DNA of 64,000 nucleotides. Source: Falsibacillus albus. Its GTDB lineage: Bacteria > Bacillota > Bacilli > Bacillales > DSM-25281. The notes beneath the pieces were generated by a model. It did no database searches. It saw nothing but the letters and a program-made list of their open reading frames with translations, and was not told where the DNA came from. Both the position numbers and the translations under genes were made by a program. The stretch lies in assembly GCF_003668575.1 (NCBI RefSeq), contig NZ_RCVZ01000001.1, positions 248,001-312,000 of the forward strand. Reading direction: 5' to 3'. Positions within the stretch are counted from its first letter, which is position 1; the number at the start of each line of letters is the position of its first letter. Below, in pieces: positions 42,365-52,275 of the stretch.

Positions 42365-43945
42365 ATGAAGCAAGCCGACATCATTATTGTGGGCAGCGGA
42401 ATAGCTGCCATGCAGCTAGCTAGAACCCTTCATTCGGACTATCATGTGATAATTATCACAAAGTCTGTTAAGCAAAATAGCAATTCTTATATGGCACAAG
42501 GGGGAATCGCCGCAGCGGTTTCAAAAGAGGATCATTTTATTTTGCATTATGAAGATACATTGAAAGCGGGTAGGCGCCACCAAAATCTGGATGAGGTTTT
42601 GAGACTTGTCAAAGAAGCGCCGGATATCATCCAAACGCTGAAGGAGGCCGGAATAAATTTTGATCATAATTCCAGGGGGGATGTATCCTTGGGAATGGAG
42701 GGGGCACATTCCAGGAAGCGCATCGTCCATTGCGGCGGGGATGCAACAGGAAAAAATATAATGGACGGCCTTTTTTCTAATCTCCCTGAAAATATACAAA
42801 TCATTGAAAATGAAATGGCGATTGAACTTCTAATCAATGAAGATGGGGTTTGTTATGGGATCAAATCGAAAAACACCAAAACTCAAGCGGTGTCAGCTTT
42901 TCAAGCTCAGCATACCATTCTGGCTTCTGGTGGAATCGGGGGCCTCTATTCATTTTCCTCCAACCATTCAACTGTCAAAGGTGATGGGCTTGCCTTGGCA
43001 TACCTAGCTGGAGCAAAGCTGAGAAATCTTGAATTTGTTCAGTTTCATCCTACTCTTCTGTATGTCAATGGGAAAACAAAGGGATTGATATCTGAAGCTG
43101 TACGGGGTGAAGGGGCCGTCTTGAGGACGTCCGATGGATCCTTGTTGATGGAAGGTGTCCATCCGCTTAAGGACTTGGCCCCAAGGCATATCGTTGCCCA
43201 GAAAATATACGAGTCAAGGCAAAATGGAAAAGAAGTGTATCTGGATATTCGGATGATTGCCAATTTTGCCGTCAGGTTTCCTACCATTACCGCCATTTGT
43301 GAAAAAGAAAAAATATCGATCATTGATGGTAAGATTCCAGTTGCACCTGGCTGCCACTTTATGATGGGGGGGATCGCGGCCGATTCATTTGGCAGGACAT
43401 CTGTCCCTAACCTGTATGCAATCGGGGAGACTGCAGAGACAGGGGTGCACGGGGCAAATCGACTGGCGAGTAATTCGTTATTGGAAGGGCTGGTCTTCGG
43501 AAAAAGGTTGGGGATGTTTTTAAATGGCATTCCAAGACAAAGGCATTCCAATAAACAGAACGTTAAATTGCCTTTTGTGCCAAAGCCGCTTCCGACGATT
43601 GAACAGGTCCAACAAAGGATGATGGAGGGGGCAGGTATTTGGCGGAGTGAAAAAGGCCTTAAGGAGTTATCGTCTTGGATCCATTCATTCGGAATCGACT
43701 TGGATCGAACAGGAAACATTGAACAGTTGGATACAGGAGAAATCGAAATAATTTATATGCTGATTGCAGCCAAATTAATCGTACAATCAGCCTTGTTGAG
43801 GAAGGAAAGCCGTGGTGGACATTATCGCCTGGATTTTCCAAATGAAAGCAAGTACTGGGAAAATCAATTCATTGTTCATGAAAATCAAGGAGTATCGGTG
43901 AGGGGAGAAAAAAATGAATACAGTCAAATTAAGGAATATGCTTGA
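42365..43945 (+). CDS. nadB: L-aspartate oxidase
   Basis: An FAD enzyme that oxidises L-aspartate to iminoaspartate, the first step of NAD de novo synthesis. The 526-residue protein has the dinucleotide-binding IIIVGSGIAAMQLARTL, NSYMAQGGIAAA, the substrate loop (EGAHSRKRIVHCGGDATGKN), LASGGIGGLYSFSSNH and the FAD-binding GANRLASNSLLEGLVFG. ATG at 42365 follows AAAAGGAG. nadC overlaps its end by 32 nt. Repression by NiaR is expected. Confidence 0.97.
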   Translation: MKQADIIIVGSGIAAMQLARTLHSDYHVIIITKSVKQNSNSYMAQGGIAAAVSKEDHFILHYEDTLKAGRRHQNLDEVLRLVKEAPDIIQTLKEAGINFDHNSRGDVSLGMEGAHSRKRIVHCGGDATGKNIMDGLFSNLPENIQIIENEMAIELLINEDGVCYGIKSKNTKTQAVSAFQAQHTILASGGIGGLYSFSSNHSTVKGDGLALAYLAGAKLRNLEFVQFHPTLLYVNGKTKGLISEAVRGEGAVLRTSDGSLLMEGVHPLKDLAPRHIVAQKIYESRQNGKEVYLDIRMIANFAVRFPTITAICEKEKISIIDGKIPVAPGCHFMMGGIAADSFGRTSVPNLYAIGETAETGVHGANRLASNSLLEGLVFGKRLGMFLNGIPRQRHSNKQNVKLPFVPKPLPTIEQVQQRMMEGAGIWRSEKGLKELSSWIHSFGIDLDRTGNIEQLDTGEIEIIYMLIAAKLIVQSALLRKESRGGHYRLDFPNESKYWENQFIVHENQGVSVRGEKNEYSQIKEYA

Positions 43946-44774
43946 AGCTTTTTTCATTGAGGATATTGGTGACAGCGATGTTACAACAGATAACTTGTTT
44001 CAAGAGGATGACTTGGGGATATTGAAATTTTTGGCAAAGGATACCGGGGTGTTTTGTGGCCGGGAAGTGATACTTGAAGGGTTTCGGACCATTGATCAAG
44101 AAGTCGCTATTGAGTTTGTCTCCCACGATGGTGTCCGTGTTCAGCCTGGGGATGTCCTTGCGCTGGTCAAAGGACCTGTACGATCTCTATTGAAAGGTGA
44201 GAGGGTCATCTTGAACCTTATTCAGAGGATGAGTGCGATTGCTACCAAAACCCGACAAGCCGTTTCCCTGATTGAAGGGACAAGGACCAAAATCTGTGAT
44301 ACACGCAAAACCACTCCTGGACTGAGGATGCTTGAAAAGTATGCAGTCCGGTGCGGAGGCGGCTTTAACCATCGGATGGGACTGCACGATACTGTCATGC
44401 TCAAGGATAATCATATTGACTTCACTGGTTCAATTTCTGAAGCCGTCAAACTCATCAAATCCAAGATTGGCCATACGGTCAAAATTGAAGTTGAAATTGA
44501 AACGAAAGAACAATTGATGGAAGCGATTACAGCCGGCGTTGATATTATTATGTTTGATAACCGCACTCCTGAAGAGATACATGAATGGCTTTCCCTCGTT
44601 CCTCCTCATATTGCCACGGAAGCATCGGGGGGGATCAAATTCCCAAGATTGAGGGAGTATGCACTCACCGGGATCGATGTGATTTCATTAGGCTGTCTGA
44701 CACATTCGATCGAAGCCTTTGACATCAGTGCCAAAGTGGAAATGAAGAACATCATGATGGAGGAAGTAAAATGA
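43914..44774 (+). CDS. nadC: Nicotinate-nucleotide pyrophosphorylase (carboxylating)
   Basis: Quinolinate phosphoribosyltransferase: quinolinate plus PRPP gives nicotinate mononucleotide, CO2 and PPi. The 286-residue protein has [12 protein letters not shown], the [18 protein letters not shown] helix, active-site [40 protein letters not shown] and FDNRTPEEI, all typical. GAGGGGAGA precedes the ATG within the nadB end. The stop overlaps the nadA start by 4 nt. Confidence 0.98.
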   Translation: MNTVKLRNMLEAFFIEDIGDSDVTTDNLFQEDDLGILKFLAKDTGVFCGREVILEGFRTIDQEVAIEFVSHDGVRVQPGDVLALVKGPVRSLLKGERVILNLIQRMSAIATKTRQAVSLIEGTRTKICDTRKTTPGLRMLEKYAVRCGGGFNHRMGLHDTVMLKDNHIDFTGSISEAVKLIKSKIGHTVKIEVEIETKEQLMEAITAGVDIIMFDNRTPEEIHEWLSLVPPHIATEASGGIKFPRLREYALTGIDVISLGCLTHSIEAFDISAKVEMKNIMMEEVK

Positions 44775-45877
44775 ATATATTGGAAATGATACATGAAGAA
44801 AAAGGTCGATTACCCGAACGCTATCGCCAAATGTCCATAATGGAAATGGAAGCTAGAGTGAAGGAAATAAAAGATATGTTAGGGAGGGAACTTTTCATCC
44901 CAGGCCATCATTATCAAAAAGAAGAAGTCATCCAATTTGCAGATGCCAAAGGAGATTCACTGCAGCTTGCACAGCTTTCCCAGAAAAATAACGATGCCAA
45001 ATATATTGTGTTTTGCGGTGTACATTTTATGGCTGAAACAGCAGACATTTTAACCAATGAAGATCAGCACGTATTATTACCCGATATGAGAGCGGGCTGC
45101 TCGATGGCGGACATGGCCGATATCCATCAGACGGAAAGGGCATGGATCTCCTTGCAGGAATTGTTTGGTGATACCATCCTTCCGCTCACGTATGTTAATT
45201 CAACGGCAGCCATTAAAGCATTCGTCGGAAGAAACGGAGGTGCAACCGTAACTTCATCGAATGCCCATAAGATGGTCGAGTGGGCGTTCTCCCAAAAAGA
45301 AAGAATCCTATTCCTGCCCGATCAGCATCTTGGCAGGAATACAGCTTATGATTTAGGGATTCCATTATCTAAAATGGCTGTATGGGATCCTCAAAAAAAT
45401 CAACTGATTTTCGAAGGAGATATCCAGGAAGCAACGGTAATTTTATGGAAGGGGCATTGTTCCGTACACGAAAATTTCACTGTGAATAATATTCAGCATG
45501 TAAGGATGGAATATCCAGGAATGAACGTGATCGTGCATCCTGAATGCCGCAGGGAAGTGGTGGAACTATCAGACCTGAATGGATCTACGAAATTTATCAT
45601 CGATACGATTGCAAAAGCAGAACCCGGATCATCGTGGGCGATCGGGACCGAAATGAATTTAGTAAAACGGTTGATCAATGCACATAAGGATAAACACATC
45701 ATTTCCCTTAATCCAAATATGTGTCCTTGTTTGACCATGAATAGAATTGACTTGCCACATCTTCTTTGGTCCTTGGAGAGCATAGTGGAAGGGAATCCGG
45801 TAAATCGGATTCGAGTGGATGAAGATACATCAACAAACGCCATCCTTGCACTCAATAGAATGCTGGAGCGTGCCTGA
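44771..45877 (+). CDS. nadA: Quinolinate synthase
   Basis: A [4Fe-4S] enzyme condensing iminoaspartate with dihydroxyacetone phosphate to quinolinate. The 368-residue protein is of the long Bacillus type. Substrate motifs are [20 protein letters not shown] and [12 protein letters not shown]. Cluster cysteines are in [22 protein letters not shown] and [13 protein letters not shown]; the CPxC-type pair near the end is usual in this subclass. It is the last gene of nadBCA and is followed by a terminator. Its cluster is presumably supplied by the adjacent nifS product. Confidence 0.97.
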   Translation: MNILEMIHEEKGRLPERYRQMSIMEMEARVKEIKDMLGRELFIPGHHYQKEEVIQFADAKGDSLQLAQLSQKNNDAKYIVFCGVHFMAETADILTNEDQHVLLPDMRAGCSMADMADIHQTERAWISLQELFGDTILPLTYVNSTAAIKAFVGRNGGATVTSSNAHKMVEWAFSQKERILFLPDQHLGRNTAYDLGIPLSKMAVWDPQKNQLIFEGDIQEATVILWKGHCSVHENFTVNNIQHVRMEYPGMNVIVHPECRREVVELSDLNGSTKFIIDTIAKAEPGSSWAIGTEMNLVKRLINAHKDKHIISLNPNMCPCLTMNRIDLPHLLWSLESIVEGNPVNRIRVDEDTSTNAILALNRMLERA

Positions 45878-45879
45878 TA

Positions 45880-45916
45880 AAAAAGCTGTCCCGATATTGC
45901 CGGGGCGGCTTTTTCT
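45880..45916 (+). terminator. Terminator of nadBCA
   Basis: AAAAAAGCTGTCCCG pairs (with G-U pairs) with CGGGGCGGCTTTTT, 3 nt after the nadA stop. Confidence 0.85.
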
Positions 45917-46055
45917 ATCGTAGGTGGGATGGCCAAACGTACGAAAATCGGAAAAAACCTCTCATTATTACTGGATTACTGGTTGTTTTCAAAGATTATT
46001 TCTTTTACCTTTTTGTCTATGTGAAAGCCTAATGAAGATATTATCGTTTCCGGCT

Positions 46056-46195
46056 GTTGATCTAAGAGAAATCGTAGACTTCGGCGGGAAAGCGGATTCA
46101 GGGGGATAGTTCGGAGTCGCTAGGCGAGGAACCTTTGTTCCTTCACACGGAAAGCGAGCATCCTTTCGCTCAATCAACATTGCGCAGCCTTTTGT
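46056..46195 (+). repeat. Family I repeat, copy G (diverged)
   Basis: Starts GTTGATC, contains GACTTCGGCGGGAAAGCGG, CGGAAAGCGAGCATCCTTTCG, and ends CAATCAAC plus the family tail ATTGCGCAGCCTTTTG. The middle is diverged. It lies in the 492-bp nadA-safA gap. Confidence 0.72.
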
Positions 46196-46268
46196 AAATA
46201 TAAACATACCTTTCAAGAATAGAACTGTTGTTTGAACCGATGATTTTTGCTGTCCGGATGCACTTTGG

Positions 46269-46298
46269 CATATTTCAATAAAAAAATTCATAAGTATT
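46269..46298 (+). promoter_or_regulatory. Candidate SigE promoter of safA
   Basis: CATATTT (46269-46275) and CATAAGTATT (46289-46298) are separated by 13 bp, close to the SigE consensus. safA is SigE-dependent in B. subtilis. A SigA-like TTGACA is also present at about 46327, so this remains a candidate. Confidence 0.45.
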
Positions 46299-46369
46299 TG
46301 TGTAGATTATTAGCATTTTGCCTATCTTGACATAGACTATATAGACTTATGCCTGAGGAGGGAAAATGA

Positions 46370-47716
46370 GTGAAAATCCACATTGTACAAAAAGGGGATA
46401 CTCTTTGGAAAATCGCTAAAAAATATGGCGTGAATTTCGAAGAGCTAAAGAAAATGAATGCCCAGCTTTCAAACCCCGATATGATAATGCCCGGTATGAA
46501 AATTAAAGTACCTACTTCTGGCGGAAACATCAACAAAGAAGTAGGCGGTGCAAAAGTTTCTTACGGATCGAATCCGAAAGAACATCCTTATACAAACCAG
46601 AAACCAATTCATAAGGAAGCACCAGTGGCACCAATGAAAGAAATGCCTAAAAAAGAAGCACCTGTCAAAGAAGTGCCAAAACCAATATATGCTCCTAAAA
46701 TTCCTCAACCCGTTATCCCAGAAATCGATATAAATAATTACTATATGATGAACATGGCAAATATGCAGATGCAGTCCCAGCCACAAGCTCCGCCTGTTCC
46801 GCCAAAGCCAAAGGAAATACCGAAGGAAGAACCAAAAGCTGAAAAGCCGATAGAAGGAGGTCAACCAGAACCTATGTATTGTGTACCTGTAACACCGGTA
46901 ATGCCAGGAAGCGGTTTCTGTCCGCCAGGTCCGGGGCATATGATGCCGCATCATATGATGCCGCAAGTACAAGGTGCTTATACGATGCCGATGCAGCAGC
47001 CAATGATGCAAGGCGTCAGTCCGGCCATGATGCACCACATGGGTTATGATGAAGAATCTTCATCATCTTCTTCCTATATGCCGATGATGCATCAGCAGCC
47101 AATGAGCTATCACCATGGAAATCCACAAGGTGTCAAGGGAATCCAGGATAACCCGAATTACGGCGGCATGCCGCAGGACCCTATGGGACAAATGCCTGCA
47201 ATGAATTACCCGCCAATGGGCTATCCTTACCCAGGTAATTGTGTTCCAACATCCCAGGTTATGCCTGGATCAGGGTTTGGACCGATGGGTTCGCCAAGAA
47301 TGGAGCATGGCGGTTATCCAATGCAGCAGGTTCAAGGTACAATGTCTCATGAATCGCCTGAGATGATGCAGCAGCCGATGATGCAGCCTGTACAGCAGCC
47401 AATGCAGCAGCCGATGCAGAGCTATCCTATGGAAGAAGACTGTGGCTGTGGCTGTGGAGGACCATCATATGGCCAAAGCTACCCAATGCCTTACCACCAT
47501 CACATGCATATGGCGACTCCTTATGGATATGGAGGCGGACAGCCGGGATATGGTATGCCGATGCAGCAGCAATATGGCATGGGGCAGCCTGGAATGCAGG
47601 CTCCATACGGTATGGGCCAGCCAGGAATGGGGATGCCAGGGCAAGGAGTGGGATACGGAATGCCGGGCCAATTCCCAGGAATGCCTAGAATTGATGGAGA
47701 TGAAAATGACTTCTAG
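46370..47716 (+). CDS. safA: Spore coat inner-layer morphogenetic protein SafA
   Basis: SafA localises at the cortex-coat interface, interacts with SpoVID, and organises inner coat proteins. The 448-residue product has an N-terminal LysM (VQKGDTLWKIAKKYGVNFEE) at residues ~1-47, a Pro/Lys/Glu linker with KEVPKPIYAPKIPQPVIPE, and a long Met/Gln/Pro/Gly/Tyr-rich region. A CGCGCGG cysteine cluster and His pairs (MPYHHHMHMA) appear near the end, followed by repeats of YGMGQPGM type. It starts at GTG with GGAGGGAAAATGA upstream. The gene order safA, coxA, bofC matches B. subtilis except for the kinase gene between. Confidence 0.93.
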   Translation: MKIHIVQKGDTLWKIAKKYGVNFEELKKMNAQLSNPDMIMPGMKIKVPTSGGNINKEVGGAKVSYGSNPKEHPYTNQKPIHKEAPVAPMKEMPKKEAPVKEVPKPIYAPKIPQPVIPEIDINNYYMMNMANMQMQSQPQAPPVPPKPKEIPKEEPKAEKPIEGGQPEPMYCVPVTPVMPGSGFCPPGPGHMMPHHMMPQVQGAYTMPMQQPMMQGVSPAMMHHMGYDEESSSSSSYMPMMHQQPMSYHHGNPQGVKGIQDNPNYGGMPQDPMGQMPAMNYPPMGYPYPGNCVPTSQVMPGSGFGPMGSPRMEHGGYPMQQVQGTMSHESPEMMQQPMMQPVQQPMQQPMQSYPMEEDCGCGCGGPSYGQSYPMPYHHHMHMATPYGYGGGQPGYGMPMQQQYGMGQPGMQAPYGMGQPGMGMPGQGVGYGMPGQFPGMPRIDGDENDF

Positions 47717-48707
47717 ATACTTTGATGAAGGAGACGGTTTCAATACACGTCTCCTTCAATTTTTAAATCAAGTTTTTAATCAAAGCCAGGCATATATTAA
47801 GCAATTGCGAATCGGTCTCTGGAAATACAAAATCGGCGGCAAAACCTGGCTTGTCAAACAATTCTCCTCAAGACAAAAACTTCAAAATCAAATTGCATTG
47901 ACGAATCGGCTTCGTCAGTCGGGGTTTCATCAATCCTATCGTTTCCATGACATCCATTACAATCAAAACATACTCGTATTTGAACAAAAAATATTCGGCA
48001 TCATTGAATTTATCAAAACAAGTAAAGAGGTATTCAGCTTTCAGGAAAAAAGCAAACGTGATGAGGCTTTGGAAGTCATCAACCGATTTCATATGACCAC
48101 ATCCACTTTTGTGCAGCATTATTTTTATTCCATTCCATTCTTCAATCAAATTGAGAAGTGGAAACAACGATTATTTGAATTCAAATCAAATCGATTTACA
48201 CTAGAAAACCACCTCCCCCCTTATATCTTGTCGGCTTACATAGAATGGGGGGAATGGGCACTGGATAGAATGGAAAAAAATCAAGCATATTTTTTGCGAA
48301 AACCGTATTGCATCATTCATGGAGATGTTGCGTTTCATAACTTTTTGTTAAACCGACAAAAAACACTCTGTCTGATTGATTTCGATTTAATTTCTGTTGC
48401 TCCTCCCCTTGTGGATTACCTGCAGATCGCCAATCGTTTTTTGCCGTCCATTCACTGGTCTGTGAAAGATTTATTTGAACATAAGCTTATGGAAAAGTTT
48501 TCAAGAGACCCGCTTTTTCTCATTGCATTAATTTATCCGACAGATGTATTCAGGGAATGGAATCGGTTTGTCAAAAGCGATGAAGTGATGAAAAACACGA
48601 TGTGGCCATTTCTATACGACCTGAGTATCCATCAATTTCCGTTAAGGATGGCAATGGTGAACAATATTCTACAGACGTTGGAGGTCAACAAAGGTAATTT
48701 GACGTAG
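47706..48707 (+). CDS. CotS/YutH-type spore kinase-like protein
   Basis: A 333-residue aminoglycoside phosphotransferase/choline kinase-fold protein of the spore-coat CotS-YutH group. The N-lobe is short (YKIGGKTWLVKQFSSRQKLQ, with a candidate ATP lysine in VKQF). The C-lobe carries an intact catalytic loop IIHGDVAFHNFLLN and metal motif CLIDFDLIS, unlike YsxE in this window. The start chosen is ATG 47706 with GGAG 6 nt upstream, overlapping the end of safA by 11 nt; longer in-frame starts lie inside safA. Coupling to safA suggests expression in the mother cell and a coat role. The substrate is unknown. B. subtilis has no gene here. Confidence 0.82.
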   Translation: MTSRYFDEGDGFNTRLLQFLNQVFNQSQAYIKQLRIGLWKYKIGGKTWLVKQFSSRQKLQNQIALTNRLRQSGFHQSYRFHDIHYNQNILVFEQKIFGIIEFIKTSKEVFSFQEKSKRDEALEVINRFHMTTSTFVQHYFYSIPFFNQIEKWKQRLFEFKSNRFTLENHLPPYILSAYIEWGEWALDRMEKNQAYFLRKPYCIIHGDVAFHNFLLNRQKTLCLIDFDLISVAPPLVDYLQIANRFLPSIHWSVKDLFEHKLMEKFSRDPLFLIALIYPTDVFREWNRFVKSDEVMKNTMWPFLYDLSIHQFPLRMAMVNNILQTLEVNKGNLT

Positions 48708-48811
48708 ATTAGGAAAATATTTGAGTCATTCGAATCGAATGAGCCCCTTTCCTTTCTGACAAGCTATAAAGGAGCGGAATTTGCTCAACTGAGGAAAAGG
48801 GGGTTTTTCTT

Positions 48812-49546
48812 TTGAATAAGAGATACTTGTTTTGGCCTCTTTCTGCCTTGTTGCTTTGCGGTGCAGCCGGCTGTGGAAGCAATGAGGCTGGGAACAATAA
48901 AGGAACCAACCTTTACGAACCAATGGGCTATTACTCAAACAGTGGCCACGGCGGGGATCGGAACGATCAAAATGATGGACCATTGACGGAGTTTATGGAC
49001 CATTCTATGGGAGCAGAGGGCAGGGCTATACGGAATCACAAGCAAAAATATCTCCAGGTGAAGGATGAGGATGGAAATCCACAAAATCCAAACGTCCCAC
49101 TCTCGGCTTACGATAGGAATTTCTTCCATCATGATAATAGGTTCAGTTATGGTGATGCTAACTATCATGGACATTTAGACGATAATACGAGACAGGCGAA
49201 GTCCTCTTATTATACGCGTTACGAAGGACAGCTTTCAGAAAGAATCGGACAGGTTACGGGAAATGTCCCGAATGTAAATGATGTCAGGTCCGTCACATAT
49301 GGAAGCAATGTGTTGATTGCTGTCGACCTTGAAGATTACAGCAAGGAAAAACAAACGAAAGAAAAAATTAAAAAAGCAGTGAAGCCTTACTTAAAGGGCA
49401 GATCTGTTACAGTCGTAACCGATGAGGGGACTTTCAGCCGAATCCGGAATATCGATAATGACCTAAGAGATGGAGGCCCTATACAATCCATCGATTTGGA
49501 TATGAAAGACCTCTTTAAAACATTAAAAAATAGGATGAACCAATAG
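48812..49546 (+). CDS. coxA: Spore cortex-associated lipoprotein of the YhcN/YlaJ family (CoxA-like)
   Basis: A 244-residue protein with a signal peptide and a weak lipobox (CGAAGC). The mature N-terminus is Asn/Gly/His-rich (YYSNSGHGGDRNDQNDGP), then a YhcN/YlaJ domain at residues ~130-240 (QLSERIGQVTGNVPNVNDVR; SVTYGSNVLIAVDLEDYSKE). In B. subtilis the gene between safA and bofC is coxA (yrbB), which encodes a YhcN-type protein of the spore cortex. It starts at TTG with GAAAAGGGGG 8 nt upstream. A strong terminator follows. Confidence 0.82.
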   Translation: MNKRYLFWPLSALLLCGAAGCGSNEAGNNKGTNLYEPMGYYSNSGHGGDRNDQNDGPLTEFMDHSMGAEGRAIRNHKQKYLQVKDEDGNPQNPNVPLSAYDRNFFHHDNRFSYGDANYHGHLDDNTRQAKSSYYTRYEGQLSERIGQVTGNVPNVNDVRSVTYGSNVLIAVDLEDYSKEKQTKEKIKKAVKPYLKGRSVTVVTDEGTFSRIRNIDNDLRDGGPIQSIDLDMKDLFKTLKNRMNQ

Positions 49547-49567
49547 ATCGGGACTTCCGCTATATTC

Positions 49568-49614
49568 AGACTGTAGACAAATTGGAAAGTAAGAGTTTGT
49601 CTACAGTCTTTTTT
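49568..49614 (+). terminator. Terminator of coxA
   Basis: AGACTGTAGACAAA / TTTGTCTACAGTCT forms a perfect 14-bp stem followed by T6, 22 nt after the stop. Confidence 0.93.
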
Positions 49615-49715
49615 ATTTTCCATAGAACAGTTTTTTGGCCCCATCCGAAGGAATAAAATGCTAAAAAATGGCTACCCTAACAGTAAGAAAAGCTACTAAA
49701 TTCGAGGTGAACATA

Positions 49716-50255
49716 ATGAGTTTCATCATCCGCATTGCATTCATTGCTCTGTTTTTAACAGCCGTGTGCTTTTATGCGATTATAGGGAATAAAGATCATG
49801 GACTTGAAGCAAGGGCAGAAAATAGTGCCAAAGTGGATGCAAAAGAACCGCTTCACTTATCCGTAACATTGCAAAGAGTGTATCTGGATGGGGAAATGAG
49901 TGAAGAAGTTATAAGTGAGACCATTCTCTCCATGGAGGATTTCTGGTCAAAGTATGAAAAATGGCAGCTGGTGGATATGGAAGATGGAAAAGTCATCTTT
50001 CAAAGGAAAGTCAATGACATCTCACCATTATTGAAAGCCAATGGATACTTCGGCGTATCCAAGGATGGGACACTGGCGATATTTAACGGAAAACCTGATG
50101 GAATGGATATCATTCAATCCTTTTTTCAAATCAATTTCAAGAAGCTGGAAACGAAAAGGCAGCAGGAATTGCTGCATGGGATTCCGATAAGAAATAAGGA
50201 TGACTACACAAAGGTTCTTGAAACTTTTAAACCATATAGCACCGCAAACTATTAA
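49716..50255 (+). CDS. bofC: Forespore regulator BofC (bypass of forespore)
   Basis: BofC is exported from the forespore and inhibits the SpoIVB protease, part of the SigK checkpoint whose other parts, spoIVFA and spoIVFB, also lie in this window. The 179-residue product has an N-terminal signal (FIIRIAFIALFLTAVCFYAI) and the two BofC domains: SVTLQRVYLDGEMSEEVISE with EDFWSKYEKWQLVDME, and FFQINFKKLETKRQQELLHG. ATG at 49716 has AGGTG 6 nt upstream; a longer open frame upstream lacks an SD. A terminator follows. Confidence 0.92.
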   Translation: MSFIIRIAFIALFLTAVCFYAIIGNKDHGLEARAENSAKVDAKEPLHLSVTLQRVYLDGEMSEEVISETILSMEDFWSKYEKWQLVDMEDGKVIFQRKVNDISPLLKANGYFGVSKDGTLAIFNGKPDGMDIIQSFFQINFKKLETKRQQELLHGIPIRNKDDYTKVLETFKPYSTANY

Positions 50256-50256
50256 C

Positions 50257-50322
50257 AAAAAGCTTGATCGAGGGGGATGAGCGGCGATCTGCCGTATCCA
50301 TTTCCCGGTCGAGCTTTTTTGC
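50257..50322 (+). terminator. Terminator of bofC
   Basis: AAAAAGCTTGATCG and CGGTCGAGCTTTTTT form a long imperfect stem with an extra internal helix (GGCGATCTGCC) and end in T6. Confidence 0.85.
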
Positions 50323-50420
50323 ATAGCGCTAGAACAAATGTTTTGGCTGTTTTCATTCCTTCAAGGTCAAAAAAATGATATGATAAAATGAGGTATTGAC
50401 TGAAAAGGGAGAGAAATAGC

Positions 50421-51029
50421 TTGTACGAATACATTAAAGGTACGGTCGAAAGGGTTGGGCCGGAATATATTGTACTCGATAACAATGGAATCGGTTATCA
50501 AATATTCACCTCCAACCCCTTCTCATTTTCCAAGTTCCAAGAGGAAACGACCGTCATATATACATATCAGCATGTCCGGGAAGATATTATGGCATTATAT
50601 GGATTTCATACATTGGAGGAAAAGAATCTATTTACACGGTTATTGAATGTTTCAGGCATCGGGCCAAAAGGGGCCTTGGCAATTCTTGCATCTGGTCAAC
50701 CTGAACAGGTGATTGATGCCATCGAGAATGAAGATGAAGCATTTCTTGTGAAATTTCCGGGTGTGGGCAAAAAAACTGCCCGTCAAATGATCCTGGACCT
50801 GAAAGGGAAACTCCAAGACATTGTTCCTGATTATTTCCCTAACTTATTCACTTCAGAAAAGTTTGAAGAAAAAACTATGGCTTCCAAGCAGCTGGATGAG
50901 GCAATCCTTGCATTAAAGGCACTTGGCTATTCCGAAAAGGAAATCAAGAAGATTACACCTTCTTTGCAGAAGGAAGAACTCACAACGGATGAGTATATTA
51001 AGCTTGGGCTGAAGAAGCTTCTAAAGTAA
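50421..51029 (+). CDS. ruvA: Holliday junction branch-migration protein RuvA
   Basis: RuvA binds four-way junctions as tetramers and loads RuvB. The 202-residue protein has an N-terminal OB fold ([19 protein letters not shown]), a double HhH region ([40 protein letters not shown]) and a C-terminal RuvB-binding domain ([20 protein letters not shown]). It starts at TTG with AAAGGGAGAG upstream. ruvB starts 20 nt downstream. Confidence 0.97.
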   Translation: MYEYIKGTVERVGPEYIVLDNNGIGYQIFTSNPFSFSKFQEETTVIYTYQHVREDIMALYGFHTLEEKNLFTRLLNVSGIGPKGALAILASGQPEQVIDAIENEDEAFLVKFPGVGKKTARQMILDLKGKLQDIVPDYFPNLFTSEKFEEKTMASKQLDEAILALKALGYSEKEIKKITPSLQKEELTTDEYIKLGLKKLLK

Positions 51030-51049
51030 AGGAAAGGGGGGCATGATCA

Positions 51050-52051
51050 ATGGAGGAACGAATCGTTTCCGGTGAAGCGGACATTCAGGATCTTTCTTTG
51101 GAACAGAGCCTGCGGCCGCAAACATTGAAACAATATATCGGTCAGGATAAGGTGAAGCAAAACTTGGCAATTTTCATCGAGGCAGCCAAATTAAGACAAG
51201 AAACACTGGATCACGTTTTACTTTATGGTCCCCCTGGCCTAGGGAAGACGACTTTGGCTGCGGTGATTGCAAATGAAATGGGCGTAAATTTACGGACGAC
51301 TTCAGGACCAGCCATTGAACGTCCAGGTGATTTAGCCGCTATTTTAACAGCGCTTGAACCAGGAGATGTTTTGTTCATAGATGAAATACACCGGCTCCCG
51401 AGGTCCATTGAAGAAGTACTTTATCCCGCCATGGAGGATTTTTGCTTGGACATCGTCATTGGAAAAGGTCCAAGTGCAAGGTCAGTCCGCCTCGATCTTC
51501 CTCCATTCACCCTTGTAGGGGCCACTACGAGGGCAGGGGCATTGTCTGCACCATTGAGGGACAGGTTTGGGGTATTAAGCAGACTTGAGTACTACACGGA
51601 GCAGCAATTGACGGATATTGTGGTCAGGACAGCGGAAATATTCGATACGGAAATCGATGGGCATGGAGCTGGTGAAATCGCCCGCAGATCAAGGGGGACT
51701 CCGAGAATCGCCAATCGTTTACTGAAAAGGGTCAGGGATTACGCTCAAGTGAGGGGAGACGGCTCAATCACCTACTCGCTTTCCGATGAAGCCCTTCAGC
51801 TTCTGCAGGTTGACCGTTTAGGGCTTGATCATATTGACCATAAATTATTAAGAGGAATTATCGAACGATTCAAAGGCGGCCCGGTCGGGTTGGATACGAT
51901 AGCTGCCAGCATCGGGGAGGAATCCCATACGATTGAAGATGTATACGAGCCTTATTTGCTGCAGATCGGGTTTATCCAAAGGACCCCCAGGGGCAGGATC
52001 GTTTCGGATCTGGCCTACCGACACTTCAATTTGCAGGCGCCTGCAAAATGA
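51050..52051 (+). CDS. ruvB: Holliday junction branch-migration ATPase RuvB
   Basis: A hexameric AAA+ motor of the RuvAB complex, 333 residues. [20 protein letters not shown] precedes Walker A ([20 protein letters not shown]), then Walker B ([20 protein letters not shown]), sensor I ([20 protein letters not shown]), the arginine-finger region ([20 protein letters not shown]) and a winged-helix DNA-binding domain ([20 protein letters not shown]). Its end overlaps the next small gene by 4 nt. Confidence 0.98.
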   Translation: MEERIVSGEADIQDLSLEQSLRPQTLKQYIGQDKVKQNLAIFIEAAKLRQETLDHVLLYGPPGLGKTTLAAVIANEMGVNLRTTSGPAIERPGDLAAILTALEPGDVLFIDEIHRLPRSIEEVLYPAMEDFCLDIVIGKGPSARSVRLDLPPFTLVGATTRAGALSAPLRDRFGVLSRLEYYTEQQLTDIVVRTAEIFDTEIDGHGAGEIARRSRGTPRIANRLLKRVRDYAQVRGDGSITYSLSDEALQLLQVDRLGLDHIDHKLLRGIIERFKGGPVGLDTIAASIGEESHTIEDVYEPYLLQIGFIQRTPRGRIVSDLAYRHFNLQAPAK

Positions 52052-52254
52052 GTCAATTATCCAAGTGGGTCATGACGGCTGGCGTCCTTTTATTGATAGT
52101 CGGATTCCTTTTGAATTTCATTAAACTGGGAAGACTGCCAGGCGATTTCATTTTCAAAAAAGGGAACACGACCTTTTATTTTCCCATGATGACTTCCATT
52201 ATCGTGAGCATTATTTTATCGGCAATATTCTATTTTTTAGGTAGATGGAAATAA
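52048..52254 (+). CDS. DUF2905 small membrane protein
   Basis: A 68-residue two-helix membrane protein ([39 protein letters not shown]) with the central motif [20 protein letters not shown] conserved in DUF2905. The start overlaps the ruvB stop by 4 nt, and queA follows 21 nt later, so it is co-transcribed in a ruvAB-queA-tgt operon. Function is unknown. Confidence 0.88.
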   Translation: MSQLSKWVMTAGVLLLIVGFLLNFIKLGRLPGDFIFKKGNTTFYFPMMTSIIVSIILSAIFYFLGRWK

Positions 52255-52275
52255 ACAAGAGAAAAGGTGACAGCA

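Noticed and set aside
46469-47038. 189-codon minus-strand frame inside safA (also 47465-47743)
   Set aside because: It is an antisense shadow of the repetitive Met/His/Pro-rich safA sequence, giving a His/Arg/Phe/Trp-rich product.
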